Shown: positions 10,886-20,799 of the stretch, piece by piece
Numbering within the stretch: the first letter of the stretch is position 1
Layout: each line of letters opens with the position of its first letter
From: Diphasiastrum complanatum
Taxonomy: Eukaryota > Streptophyta > Lycopodiopsida > Lycopodiales > Lycopodiaceae
Direction of reading: 5' to 3'
Assembly (NCBI GenBank): GCA_029204225.1
Contig: CM055097.1
Coordinates: 73,481,552 to 73,545,551, forward strand
DNA length: 64,000 nucleotides
Translations under genes and position numbers: made by a program
The notes under the pieces: model-generated
Seen by the model: only the letters and a program-made list of their open reading frames with translations
The model's database searches: none
Told to the model about the DNA's origin: nothing

Positions 10886-11952
10886 TGGTGCAAAGTTTGT
10901 AAAGTCAAAGATTGTAGATATAGATATTTTTTTTATTGATACAAGCGTTAATTTAGATGATTGTTCAGATTTTGATCCTGCTCAAAATAGGGCATCGTGT
11001 ATAGGCCCTAGAACATCCACTACCCTTTCTCCTTCTGATAAATCTTTGATCACTTTACCTACTTATAATATAGATAGTAATTCTTTTTTGACAATATCGA
11101 ATCTTTTTTATTTCACTGAAGCTGAGACTCTTTGCATTTTGAGCAAAGAGCTTGATGAATTTTTGGATATAAATGATTTTGATGTTGATGATCTTCTCCC
11201 TGGTGTTGATGATGTACATAATGATAAGTTTTATTCAGGGAAAGATTGCTTGAAAATGGTTGTGGAGGAAATGTGCAACAAAGAAGATGATCTACCTTCC
11301 GAGGAGGAGTTTCTCAGAATCCAAAGTCAACTTGGTTTTTCACAACCAATTGTCTATTCACCAACAATATTGACATCGAAAGGAGGACATAATATTAATG
11401 GAGAGACAATAATCAGGGAAGACAAAGCCGAACGCGTAAGTTTTCATCATGTACTAGTAGATTTGTTATATCAGATTATATACTGGAGCTTACTTTGTTT
11501 TTTTATCATTTCTAAAAACAATTATCCTTGATGATTTCGCAATTCGTCGAGGAGGGCAGAGATCTTCTGCTAGAGAATTTTCAAGAAATCATGCACTAGG
11601 GCACTATCTGAAGTTCTTCAAGAATAATGAGATAAGTGTTGCCCATTCAAAGTTTCATCAACATGGTGAGACTATGATTATGGCAATCAAGACACTGTCT
11701 CATTTTCTTGGAGGACATAATTTCAATAAGGTGCATAAAATAATTTTTATAAAGAAAACCATTGCGATTAAAATTTTAGGATATGGGCCAGTGAATTTCA
11801 TGCTCAGATCATCTCATTTTGCATTGTATGCTGCTTACGTTGATCTGAGTAAGCATGAAAACTATGAGCTGTTGGATCCATACGAAAGAAGAAAATTGTT
11901 GCATAGTTCTAAATTGCAACTTTCATTAGAGAAAGTATCGGAAGCAGAGTAG
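10886..11952 (+). CDS. Unrecognised acidic protein, at least two exons
   Basis: An acceptor CTTCCAG precedes an open exon (10,886-11,435) ending in a strong GTAAGT donor. A phase-compatible exon (11,560-11,952, after GGGCAG) runs to a stop. Together they give about 313 residues; 5' coding sequence is missing and may lie at 10,455-10,730. The first exon is very acidic (CSDFDPAQ; ELDEFLDINDFDVDDLLPGV; EDDLPSEEEFLRIQSQLG). The second is basic and mixed (SSAREFSRNHALGHYLKFF; DPYERRKLLHSSKLQLSLE). No known domain was recognised. It starts from the same G-box promoter as the CENH3-like frame. An acidic partner of a histone would be logical, but nothing in the sequence proves it. The acceptor choice of the second exon is uncertain. 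Confidence 0.4.
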
Positions 11953-12883
11953 ATACTGTTGAATTGTACTTTGTAAATATTTTTAATTTATATACAAAAT
12001 CTTATTGTGTGTCTATTGCCTATTGGCTTGTATAAATTTGCATGCTTTTTGAAATTTTTTATAATCCGTCGATTTTCTATTATGACGAATTTGGATTCTT
12101 ATGTAAAACCATTGGAAAAGTTGTAGTATATAGCTATTTTTTGTGCTAGTCCCGCCATGTTGTGTACTTTTATAAAATGTCGCTCTTGCTTACCAATGAG
12201 ATTTTTCCATCCTTGCGATGACCATATGCTAAGACTTCCACTATTTCTAGCAAAGAATGTCGAATGATGTCATTGTCAGAAATGGTGAACTCCTACAACT
12301 TTGTTGTAGCACGAACAAGACACGAAGGTCGAACAATTCGTGACAGTCAACATGACCTTGACTTGAAGCACAAACGAGAACAATTCACGATAGTCAACGT
12401 GTCTTTGACTCGAAGCACGAACGATTCGCGAATCAATTGCAAATCGCAAACACACCTCCAGGACCGTAAAGCCGAAAAAGAGATGCGAAACAAAAACTAC
12501 GAAAAGAACGAAAGCAAATGGGAGATTACGAAACAGACGAAGGAAAATCTTTCGCGCTGCCAGTTGGCAGTTCATTGGGCTTCACGCCCAGCTGAAACGA
12601 GTAGCAACGACACAAACTAACTAACTAATTGATTAGCGTTAACTAGTGATGTGATTCTATGTTTAGCTATCTTGTAAACTCCACATAGTGGAGCTATAAA
12701 CGATCCTCTCTGGATCATAATAAAAAAAGAGTGATATACAGAAATATGTAAGAGACAGAGAGAGATGTAGCGAATAGAGTAAGAAAGAGAAGACACCATA
12801 GCTGTGTGTGAAAGTCTACCAACGAGCAGAACATAGAAAAAGAGTAGAATGTCATTCCGCCAACGAGCGTGACACTGACGAAT
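11953..12883. other. Spacer with short tandem repeat; no gene seen
   Basis: No convincing gene. The long plus-strand frame at 12,264-12,620 overlaps repetitive sequence. The TATA-like GAGCTATAAACG near 12,690, followed by ATAATAAAAAAAG, looks like a retrotransposon LTR core, but no ends could be set. Confidence 0.35.
12321..12415. repeat. Two-copy tandem repeat, unit 47-48 bp
   Basis: Units 12,321-12,368 and 12,369-12,415 share the order GAACAATTC(G/A), A(C/T)AGTCAAC, TTGACT(T/C)GAAGCAC, and a third partial copy (CACGAACGATTCGCG) follows. Roughly 80% alike, so old. Confidence 0.65.
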
Positions 12884-14578
12884 TCACTCGGTCTCCTCAT
12901 AATCAAGGCCATGGATTTGAGCAAATCCTTTGGCACATAATCTTGCTTTATACTTGTTGATGGTGCCATCATGATTGTACTTGATCCGAAATACCCATTT
13001 GCAACCAATCACATGCTCCCAAGTATTGTTGGTGATCAATGCATCATACTCTTGCTTCACGGCATCATACCACTCCTTAGTATTGAGTGTCTCTTGTACA
13101 TTCTTTGGCTTTTCATGAGAGACATAAAAAACATAATTAGTGGAATCAAGATCCACTTGTTTTCCTTTGTCAGCAAATGAGAGCCCCTTAGGCTCGGATC
13201 TATCTCTCATGGATCTTCTTGGTGAGAAAATCCGAGGAGAGTCTTCTTCAATTCTCGACCCCATCACATCATAACTGTATTCAAAATCAATAATAGGTGA
13301 TTCATCCATAGACTTCTTGATCTTGGCCTCTTCAAAAGATGAATGTTGATCTTCATGAAAGACAACATCTCTACTTTCAATAACTTGAGAAGTAGAGAGT
13401 ACAAAGACTCTATAGGCCTTTTTGGTGGATGAGTATCCAACCATGATCCCTTTGCATGCACTAGGATCTTCCTTATTCCTTTTTTCCAAGAGAATATGGG
13501 CAAAGCATATGCATCCAAAAACTCTAAGGTGATCAACCTTAGGCTTCTTTAAATATAAGATTTCATATGGTGACTTTACTCCAAGAGCTATATGTGGGAG
13601 CCTATTGCAAAGATAATTTGCACAATTAATGGCTTCTCCCCAAAAATCTTTGGGCAAAGATGCCTCAATTCTCATAGATTTTGCACATTCACATAGAGAT
13701 CTATTCTTTCTCTCGGCCACTCCATTTTGAGATGGATAATAGGCACAAGAAAACTCTCTTTTAATGCCTTCAAGCTCACAAAAATCATGAAATTTATTGG
13801 AGATATATTCACCACCTCCATCACATCTAAGAGCTTTAATCTTGAATGAGAATTGCTTCTCTACATAAGCTATAAAAATAAGGAAATGATCAAACACCAT
13901 AGATTTAGAAGCAAGAAGATATATCCAAGTGAATCTTGTGAAATCATCAACAAAAGTAACAAAACAAGTGGCTCCTCCCTTGCTTATAGTTGATGAGAAA
14001 TGCACATCTGAGTGGATTAACTCCAAAGGATGCTTGCGTTTGATAAAAGATCTTGTAAATGGCTTTTTGTGAGATTTAGCAATAGCACAAGCCTCAAAAG
14101 GCTTGATCTTCTAGGAGAATGACTTTGGCAAGCCAATAGCTTTGGCCTCTTTGATCATAGAGAGCATGGATTTGTAGTTGGGATGTCCCAACCTCCTATG
14201 CCATAATTCCTCCATAGAGAGCTTGTTCACAAGAGCAACATTACAAGAATTCACATATTCATTTGGATCTAGTTTATAGATGCCTCCAAATCTAGACCCT
14301 AATGCAAGTATCTCATCATTCTTCTTGATAGTACAAGTATCAACATTGAATTTTACATCAAGGCCATTATCAAGCAATTGGCCAACACTAATGAGATTCT
14401 TAGTAAGCTTAGGCACATAAGGCACTTTAGAAAGAGAAAGAACTTTAGAGGATGCAAGCTTTAAGGGAATGTTCCCTATGCCTTCAATAGGACAGTCAAA
14501 ATCATTTGCAGTGTATATTGATTTCTTGACTCCATCATAAGGTGCAATAGAAGAGAAAGAATCCTTGGAGCTAAACAT
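12884..14578 (-). pseudogene. Copia A pol: integrase and RT start
   Basis: From right to left: a GAG-pre-integrase zinc-binding region (ELWHRRLGHPNYKSMLSM), the integrase core (VTFVDDFTRFTWIYLL; LRCDGGGEYISNKF; PSQNGVAERKNRSLCE), the integrase C-terminal region (LRVFGCICFAHI) and the first RT segment (NTWEH, CKWVFRIKYN, YKARLCAKGFAQ). Integrase inserts the DNA copy and RT copies the RNA genome. The domain order integrase before RT defines Copia. Part of a broken element. Confidence 0.9.
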
Positions 14579-14608
14579 ATGTGAAGAGGCTCCACTATCA
14601 ATATACCA

Positions 14609-15613
14609 TCAGTCGTCCTTCTTTAAAGGAGTGGATGAGAAGCTAGAGACCATAAGAGATCCCTCTCCATCACTTGCAATAGTATCTTTCTTCTCATTGG
14701 TGATGTTGGCTTGCTTGAGTTGATTCTTCTTCTTGAAGCAATTGGTGGCATAATGGCCTTTCTTGCCACAATAAAAGCACTTGATCTTCTTCTTCTTGAG
14801 CTTGGATGATGAAGCATTAGAGGAATCATCTTCCTCCTCATCTTTGTCTTTGGATTTGGCTTTGTCCTTGCTTGAGGATTCTTGAAATTGGTTCTTGCTC
14901 CTCCCTTTGTGCTTATCCTTGGCAAAGAGGGCTTTGCCATCATTATGAGTGAGAGAAAGCTTGTCCATCCTCAAGAGCTTGTACTCTTGTCTTGATTCTT
15001 CTGAAATTAGCACACTTTGGAGAGCCTCCAAACTTGGTAGCTCCTCCTCCTTAATGGCATAGGATTGGACAAGGTTAATTAATTCACTTCTCAAGCCATC
15101 GAGAATGACTTGAACTAGCTCATTTTGATTGATGGAATCACCAATGCAAGCAAGCTTTCTATGAATATCTTTTACTCTCAAAACATAACTAGATGCACTC
15201 TCATCACTCTTTTGGCTACTTTGAAAGATTTGATTTCCAAGAGTGAGGAGCCTAGAGGTGTTGTTAGCCTCATAGATAGTCTTGAGACAATCCCAAGCTT
15301 CTTTGGCTATTGTACAAGTACCTATCTCCCTCAATAGCTCAATAGAGACATTCATCTTAATGTAGTGGAGAGCCATCCTAGCTCTCTTTTTATTTTATTG
15401 AACCTCTTAAAGGACTTGTGGTTCTTCTTCAAGGCCAAGAACTATGTCCATCATGTCTTGAAGGATCAAGATGGACTCCATCCTCATCTTCCAAATTGAA
15501 TAGTTTGAAGTGGACAATCTTTCACTTGGTTCCAACAAAGATGAACTCATTGAAGACATTTGAAGTGAACAAAACTCAAATGATGAACAATAAATGTTGC
15601 TACACACTCTCAA
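14609..15613 (-). pseudogene. Copia A gag with CCHC zinc knuckle
   Basis: The N-terminal region LEPSERLSTSNYSIWKMRME and the UBN2-type gag domain (ALHYIKMNVSIELLREIG; LGNQIFQSSQKSDESASSYV) are followed by a lysine-rich stretch and one zinc knuckle (CFYCGKKGHYATNC, CX2CX4HX4C). Gag builds the cytoplasmic virus-like particle and binds the RNA. Belongs to the same broken element. Confidence 0.85.
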
Positions 15614-16298
15614 TAGAATCCAATAAAGAAGTACTATCTCCTCCTATGAAAGATCTTGCAACTATTTGTGAATTGATTCTCACTAGCGTGACTCAAATCT
15701 CTCTAAAACAAGATCTATTTCACATAAAATGATGGACTATAGACAAAGTTAGGATCATTTACTCTTAGCACGTGTGATATACACTAAGTAACCAAATTTG
15801 ACTCAAACTCAATGATATTACATGAAACAAATTGACTATCTCAAAACAATGTCTAGATCACTTGTAGATGAGATTGGTAACCATACTGTAAACAAAGATA
15901 TAACAAGCAATCTCATGACCAAACCAAATGTGTCCACCCAGGTCTAGGTGCCCTACCTAACCCTATTCAAAAGCTTATAACTTCTGATTGGCTCAACCAA
16001 ATGGAATGAAACTAATTGCATCAAAAACTAGACAGAAATAGCTTCAAAACAAGCTATCAAGCAAGATAAATGGATCAAGCATGAGAGAGAACTCTCAATC
16101 TGAAATTGGATGTTCCTCACATGTATCTGAGCACCTGATTCCGTACAATACCAGGTCAGACCCAATCAATGCCCTATTGATCTCTTTTGATCCAAATTTG
16201 ACAAGATATCTAGAAAAATGGATCTTGACAATTTCTAGCTCAAGATTGATAAAAAGTTTTCACTTAAATGGATAAAAATGCATGGTAACCTTAGGTAG

Positions 16299-16310
16299 GC
16301 TCTGATACCA
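16299..16310 (-). other. Copia A primer-binding site
   Basis: Minus-strand TGGTATCAGAGC directly inside the LTR, complementary to the 3' part of plant initiator-Met tRNA, the usual Copia primer. It fixes the inner LTR edge at 16,311. Confidence 0.9.
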
Positions 16311-16936
16311 TGTTGATTTCACATGTGTGGACTATCCACAACATGTACTTGTGATTTTCTAAGGTGTGTAGATGCACCAAGATCAAGACTAGATTGAGAT
16401 TCAAGATCTATCTTTGATTCTATGGCAAAAACACACTACTACATGCATTCAATCACTTCCAACTCTCACTCACACGTGTGGGAAGTGTTCCAAAAATAAT
16501 CTAAGTAAAAACAAGCTACTCTCCTCGGGTAGAGAGAGAAAGCTAGAAAACCAATTACTCACAAAATTCACTCAATCTCAAAATCAATTCGATCCAAATG
16601 AGGAGTACAATGATACTAGTAGATCCACGAGCTACCACTATGCTTAACTATGATTGGACCACACTTGTGACACCTCTTAATCCTATTGGACCATTGATCC
16701 ATTCACCTCTAAATTCTATTGGACCATTTTCAAGCAAACCTCAAATTCTATTGGACCCCTCAAGGTTCCACCTCTAAGTCCTATTGGACCTCTTAAATTT
16801 CATCAAACGAAAGTATTACACTTGTCTACACTCTAATTGGCACAAGTTTAGCCTCTTACTCTATTTTGGCTAAATAGTGGCATTACAAGTGGAAATGGGT
16901 AATTTGCCATCTATGCCAAATTTGGTCCTATCAACA
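16311..16936 (-). repeat. Copia A 5' LTR (626 bp)
   Basis: Bounded by TGTTGAT and ATCAACA (inverted 7-bp ends). Its U3 (16,651-16,790) holds five copies of CTATTGGACC-like sequence, which read as GGTCCAAT, a CCAAT box, in the element's own direction. A palindrome CACACGTGTG lies at 16,471-16,480. These look like enhancer-type repeats; their activity is inferred. Confidence 0.85.
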
Positions 16937-17106
16937 TCCTACACCTAGATGCTTGATATAAAAAACATAAGACCCCTATATCTAACATAGATATTCTTTT
17001 TCAATTCTTCACACTTCAGACCTTTCTATTGAGCACATCCATATCATTAACAAGAGTTAAATATGAGATACGCATGGATTGAAATGCAGTTTTTATCTCA
17101 TCATTA
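16937..17106. other. Spacer
   Basis: Short AT-rich flank between Copia A and the next element. Nothing recognisable. Confidence 0.5.
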
Positions 17107-17541
17107 CTAGTTGCAGGAAGATTTCAACCTTGCGATCTCCTTCTTGAGCATCTCATTTTCATCCAAACAAGTTTTCAACTTTGTAAATTTTTCTTCGCAC
17201 TCCCTTGATATTTTCCTTGATTTCTCTTCCAAATAATCTATTCTTTGCATTGAATGTACATTCCCATAGAGCATCAAATTCTCACAGTAATCCAAAAGGC
17301 CATTTTTGCCATGACACATATAGATTATTAACTGACTCACCGAATGAAAACCTGGATGTTGAAATGAATATGGATTAACATGATACAATGTTCCTGATGA
17401 CCATAAATCTACATGCTTTAGCTTTTCCTCTCTATATCGGACCATATCAAAAGTTGTCAAGTTGGGTTGCTTTGAATTTCTTGTCTTGAGCGGAGCATAT
17501 TCTGGTGACAGATCCACATGAAGATGATAAAGCTTTGCCAT
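17107..17541 (-). CDS. Coiled-coil reading frame of unknown function
   Basis: A 144-residue open frame downstream of a retropepsin-like frame on the same strand. The N-terminal half (LYHLHVDLSPEYAPLKTRNS; SYNPYSF-like PYSFQHPGFHSVSQLI) is not recognised. The last 45 residues (YLEEKSRKISRECEEKFTKL; DENEMLKKEIARLK) fit a coiled coil. It may be an extra frame of the surrounding LTR element or an unrelated sequence. It does not look like integrase or RT. Confidence 0.35.
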   Translation of the reverse strand: MAKLYHLHVDLSPEYAPLKTRNSKQPNLTTFDMVRYREEKLKHVDLWSSGTLYHVNPYSFQHPGFHSVSQLIIYMCHGKNGLLDYCENLMLYGNVHSMQRIDYLEEKSRKISRECEEKFTKLKTCLDENEMLKKEIARLKSSCN

Positions 17542-17607
17542 TAGTACAATAGTATAGTAACAAACAACACAATGACAATAACAACGCTGGAGATGGCGCT
17601 AACCCTG

Positions 17608-17853
17608 CTAGAGATAGAGGAAACTGGTAGGTCGGTAAACTATACTTTGATTAGCCATCCAAAGCTGACAAGTGGGTTTGGTGAGTTTGTCTCTCAGATT
17701 CCATTCTAACATGAGGGGTGTGGAAATGATGTTGATGTTGGAATCCCCATCCAAAACAATTAGGACTTCATGAGATTGGCGATGGATAGCTAGAATCTTG
17801 ATATTGCCTCGTTCACTGAGTGGATTTGTGAGATGTAATGGTATTTCAGGCAA
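17608..17853 (-). pseudogene. Ty3/Gypsy-type retropepsin region
   Basis: The frame VLIVLDGDSNINIISTPLM, followed by KPTCQLWMANQSIV, matches the pattern of plant Gypsy proteases (DGGSNVNIM, then LRMADQ). The protease cuts the Gag-Pol polyprotein. It sits just downstream of the double-zinc-knuckle gag on the same strand. Remnant of a broken element. Confidence 0.6.
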
Positions 17854-17895
17854 CTCGTCAGGGGTGGTGGTGTCAGTGGATTGGATTTGGTGTTT

Positions 17896-20179
17896 TCACT
17901 TTCCTGCGTGCTTCCAGAGAATATGGAAAGGGAGAGTTACATTAGCTTGCAATAAATCTCTCCAAACTTCAGTGTCTTCAAGGGTTTTGTTTTCAAGGGG
18001 CTTGTACTTTATGGGAGGTGGAAGAGTGTTGTAAATTTGTTGGCGATACTGGTGATGCAGCCTAATTCCTTCGGATGGGTGAGGATAGACAATAGGTGTC
18101 GAATCTTCACTTGGAGGTACATGCTGCTGGGTTTTGCTGGGTGCAAGTGTAGGGGCTTGGCATTGGGTTTGTGCACGAGTCAAGACCCATGCTGAATGAG
18201 TTTCAACTGGCAATGTTTCTACTTGCACGGAACAGACAGGAGCAACTAGTTTAGATCGGGAAGGACAATTCTTCACATGATGTTCAATGCCGCAATTTTC
18301 ACAAGCTGGTGGGAAGCGAAGTTTATCTAGACAACAAATACTTGGGTGTTTACTTGTGCAGATAAAACATCCTCGTATTGTTGAAAGTTGATGTGTGGCA
18401 AACACAGCTTGGTTAGGATCATAGGTATGGGCATTGGGGTCAATGACTGGAGTATTAGGATCACATGTATAATAAACAACTATCTCAGTAGTAAACTGCG
18501 GTTGAGTAGTATCTTCTGTGAAAGATTCAACTAGTTTCATCACATTTTGCAATATTTTCATATTTGGCATATTGAGGCCAAAACTTGTTTTAGACTTAGA
18601 GGTTGACTTTTCAAAGTTCATTAGTCTAAATTTCATTTGAGTGTGGGAAAGATAGAATGCGAGTTTGAGTAGATTCAATTTGAATAAGTTGGGTACATTG
18701 AATCTAGACCCAAAATTGGTAGGGATAGCATTTTGGTGGGAAAGCCAAGTGGCCAAATAGGGTTTGGACCTGCTATAAAAGGATGTAACTCGTGGAGAGA
18801 GTCATCTTCTCGCTTCTCTATCTCATTTCATGCTTATACATGGTTCTCTTGGGTTCTACTATCCATTGGTGCACTATCTTGGTGATGGCTTGCAATTTTA
18901 TGTGTAGAATGATCTATATTTGTTATTTTTGGATCCACACGTGTGAAATATAGTAGCTTGCTGGTTTTGTACGGACAACAATAGTATATAATCATTTCAT
19001 TCAAGTTTGATCAAGTTCTATTAGTGTTTGCATCTCAAATTGTGTGTAGATGCTGATTTTTCTACATTGGTGAAATTGGTAGTGTATTTCTCTTTCTAAC
19101 CAAAGATCATTCAAGTAGATTGGATCTTAAGGATCTGAAATCTTTCACATCTTCCACATCATAAGTTGCTAAATCAATGGTATTGGGATCAAGATAGTGG
19201 ATAGCTTGTTGTGGAGCAGGTTGGCTAACGACAAACTATTGACATGGTGGTTGGTACTGATTTGGTGCGGTTGGTCATGGTTGGTATACCCCTGGGCGTG
19301 GTATGGGCCATGTGGAGGGTAGGGGTGGTATGCTTGATACGTTACTGTTGGAAAATGATTTCGTAGTTGAGGACATTCATTAACAGTGTGATTCTGTAAA
19401 CAGATTGGACACTAGACATTCTCTCTTGCTGAAAAATATTTCTCAGCAATCTGTTTCATGGTGGTTTGGAAATCAGCAGTGAGTTTATCCGTATGAGATT
19501 GTTGAGCCTTTTGCCAGGTTTCCATTTGATACAGAAGTTTAGAAGATTGGACAGCATTTTCAGACTTCGAGTGATTAAAATAGCCAGAATTTTTAGATTT
19601 CTTTTCGCAATGGTCAAAGTTGTCATCAGAACCTTCGTCTTCTTCATGGATAGCATCAGTCATTACGTCTTTAAGTTGATCATAAAGGTCAATTGGTTTT
19701 AGTTCGCGATGGATGTTTTTAGGCAGTCCAACCAAGAATAATTTGATGGCCATATGTTCAGTGATATTTTTGTCAACACACTCTATTTTGAGATGTTTAA
19801 AACCCTCAATGTAGTTTCGAACAGACTCTTTGCGGCACATCTTGATATGAGTGATTTGGATGAATGGGCTCTGAGTCAGTTTGGATGGTTTGAAATGCTT
19901 GATGAGAGTGTCCTTGAGAGTAGTCCAGGATCAGGAGCTTCAAGGTTGAGATACTACTCTTTGGCTGTTCCATAGAGTACCACTGAGAATAGTCAGAGTT
20001 TTTCGGTTTTAGAGGTATCTCCATAGAAACGGCATGCATTATCAAAGTCTTGGAGAAATCTGACTGGGTCAGATTCTCCATCGTACTTTGGTGTCATACT
20101 TTGGTGCATCGATACATGAAATTCTGTGTTCTAGTCATGGAGGAGCCAGATTGGAAGATTTAGCACGATCTCTAGACAT
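17896..20179 (-). mobile_element. Gypsy-type gag, interrupted by a solo LTR
   Basis: A minus-strand gag starts near 20,179. It carries the retrotransposon gag pattern (SVRNYIEGFKHLKIECVDKN; AIKLFLVGLPKNIHREL) and, after the insertion, two CX2CX3HX4C zinc knuckles (CFICTSKHPSICC and CENCGIEHHVKNC), then a proline-rich tail ending near 17,896. A complete solo LTR (18,517-19,149) is inserted in the middle. The same double-knuckle gag type occurs at 59,930-61,432. Assignment to Ty3/Gypsy rests on the gag and the neighbouring protease. Broken element. Confidence 0.7.
18517..19149 (+). repeat. Solo LTR, family X, copy 1 (TSD TCTTC)
   Basis: 633 bp bounded by TGTGAAAGATT and AATCTTTCACA, flanked on both sides by the 5-bp target duplication TCTTC (18,512-18,516 and 19,150-19,154). 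TATA (GCTATAAAAGG) lies near 18,770 and a CACACGTGTG palindrome at 18,936-18,945. There is no internal sequence, so the element recombined out between its LTRs. It is plus-oriented, inserted in a minus-strand gag. Homologous along its length to 60,510-61,175. Confidence 0.92.
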
Positions 20180-20394
20180 GATGTAGTAGAGTAACAATAC
20201 AGAGGATTAGGGTAGTACTGTACTGGGTCAAAAAGTAAAAAAGGACAATTTTCTTGCAAAATGGAGAAGGTTGGGCAAAAACTGGACTTTTGGGCTATCA
20301 TAGAATTTGTGGACAGGCCTAGAAATCGTGGACAATTAGATGAATCCAGCTGTAGTAGTCATGAATTCTGATAGGGGGTGCTTTTTGTCAAAAT
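20180..20394. other. Leader of the Gypsy-type element or spacer
   Basis: Upstream of the gag start. No primer site or LTR edge could be identified. Confidence 0.4.
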
Positions 20395-20525
20395 ACTGAC
20401 TTATATATATATTGTAATTTTTTGGTTATCTTGTCAAATGCCTTTGATTTGTTGTGAATGAAGTAGACTCGGGCGAACTTACTGTAGTCATCAATGAAAG
20501 TTATATAGTACTTCTATGATTGTTG
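20395..20525 (-). pseudogene. Copia integrase fragment
   Basis: Minus-strand YITFIDDYSKFARVYFIHNK followed by KAFDK matches the start of the Copia integrase core, including the first catalytic Asp region (FIDD). It differs from the adjacent element D, so it is a separate Copia lineage. Old fragment. Confidence 0.65.
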
Positions 20526-20799
20526 GTCTCGATCGTGCTTTCAGTTTGACTCCCTCTTAGGCTTGAACTGCTTCTTTGGCTTCTCCTTGTTGTCATAGAG
20601 AGATTGATCAGAAATGTCCTTGTAATCAAGGTGCTCATGAGCTTCGACTTCTTCTCGAATCTCGATCATTGCCTTTTTGTTACAATCGCCTTGCATGCTC
20701 CTTGGGTTATGGACTTATACGCGTAGGAAGGCATGCCCTCGCAACACATTTATTGACTCATTTTCTTTTATTCGCTCTATGTTGGGAATACCCCCACCA
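20526..20799. other. Unassigned sequence between Copia pieces
   Basis: Short frames on both strands without recognisable motifs. Probably decayed retrotransposon sequence, because both sides are Copia on the minus strand. Confidence 0.35.

Larger units (their letters stand above)
12884..16936 (-). mobile_element. Copia element A, 5' part (LTR, leader, gag, integrase, start of RT)
   Basis: Ty1/Copia remnant reading right to left: LTR (16,311-16,936), primer site, a long leader, gag, protease/integrase region, and the first part of reverse transcriptase. The RT catalytic part, RNase H and second LTR are not present in the window. The five bases beyond the LTR (TCCTA) would be its target duplication, but there is no partner to compare. 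The element is broken, with several breaks. The proteins resemble those of the other Copia pieces in the window. Age cannot be estimated from a single LTR. Confidence 0.9.
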
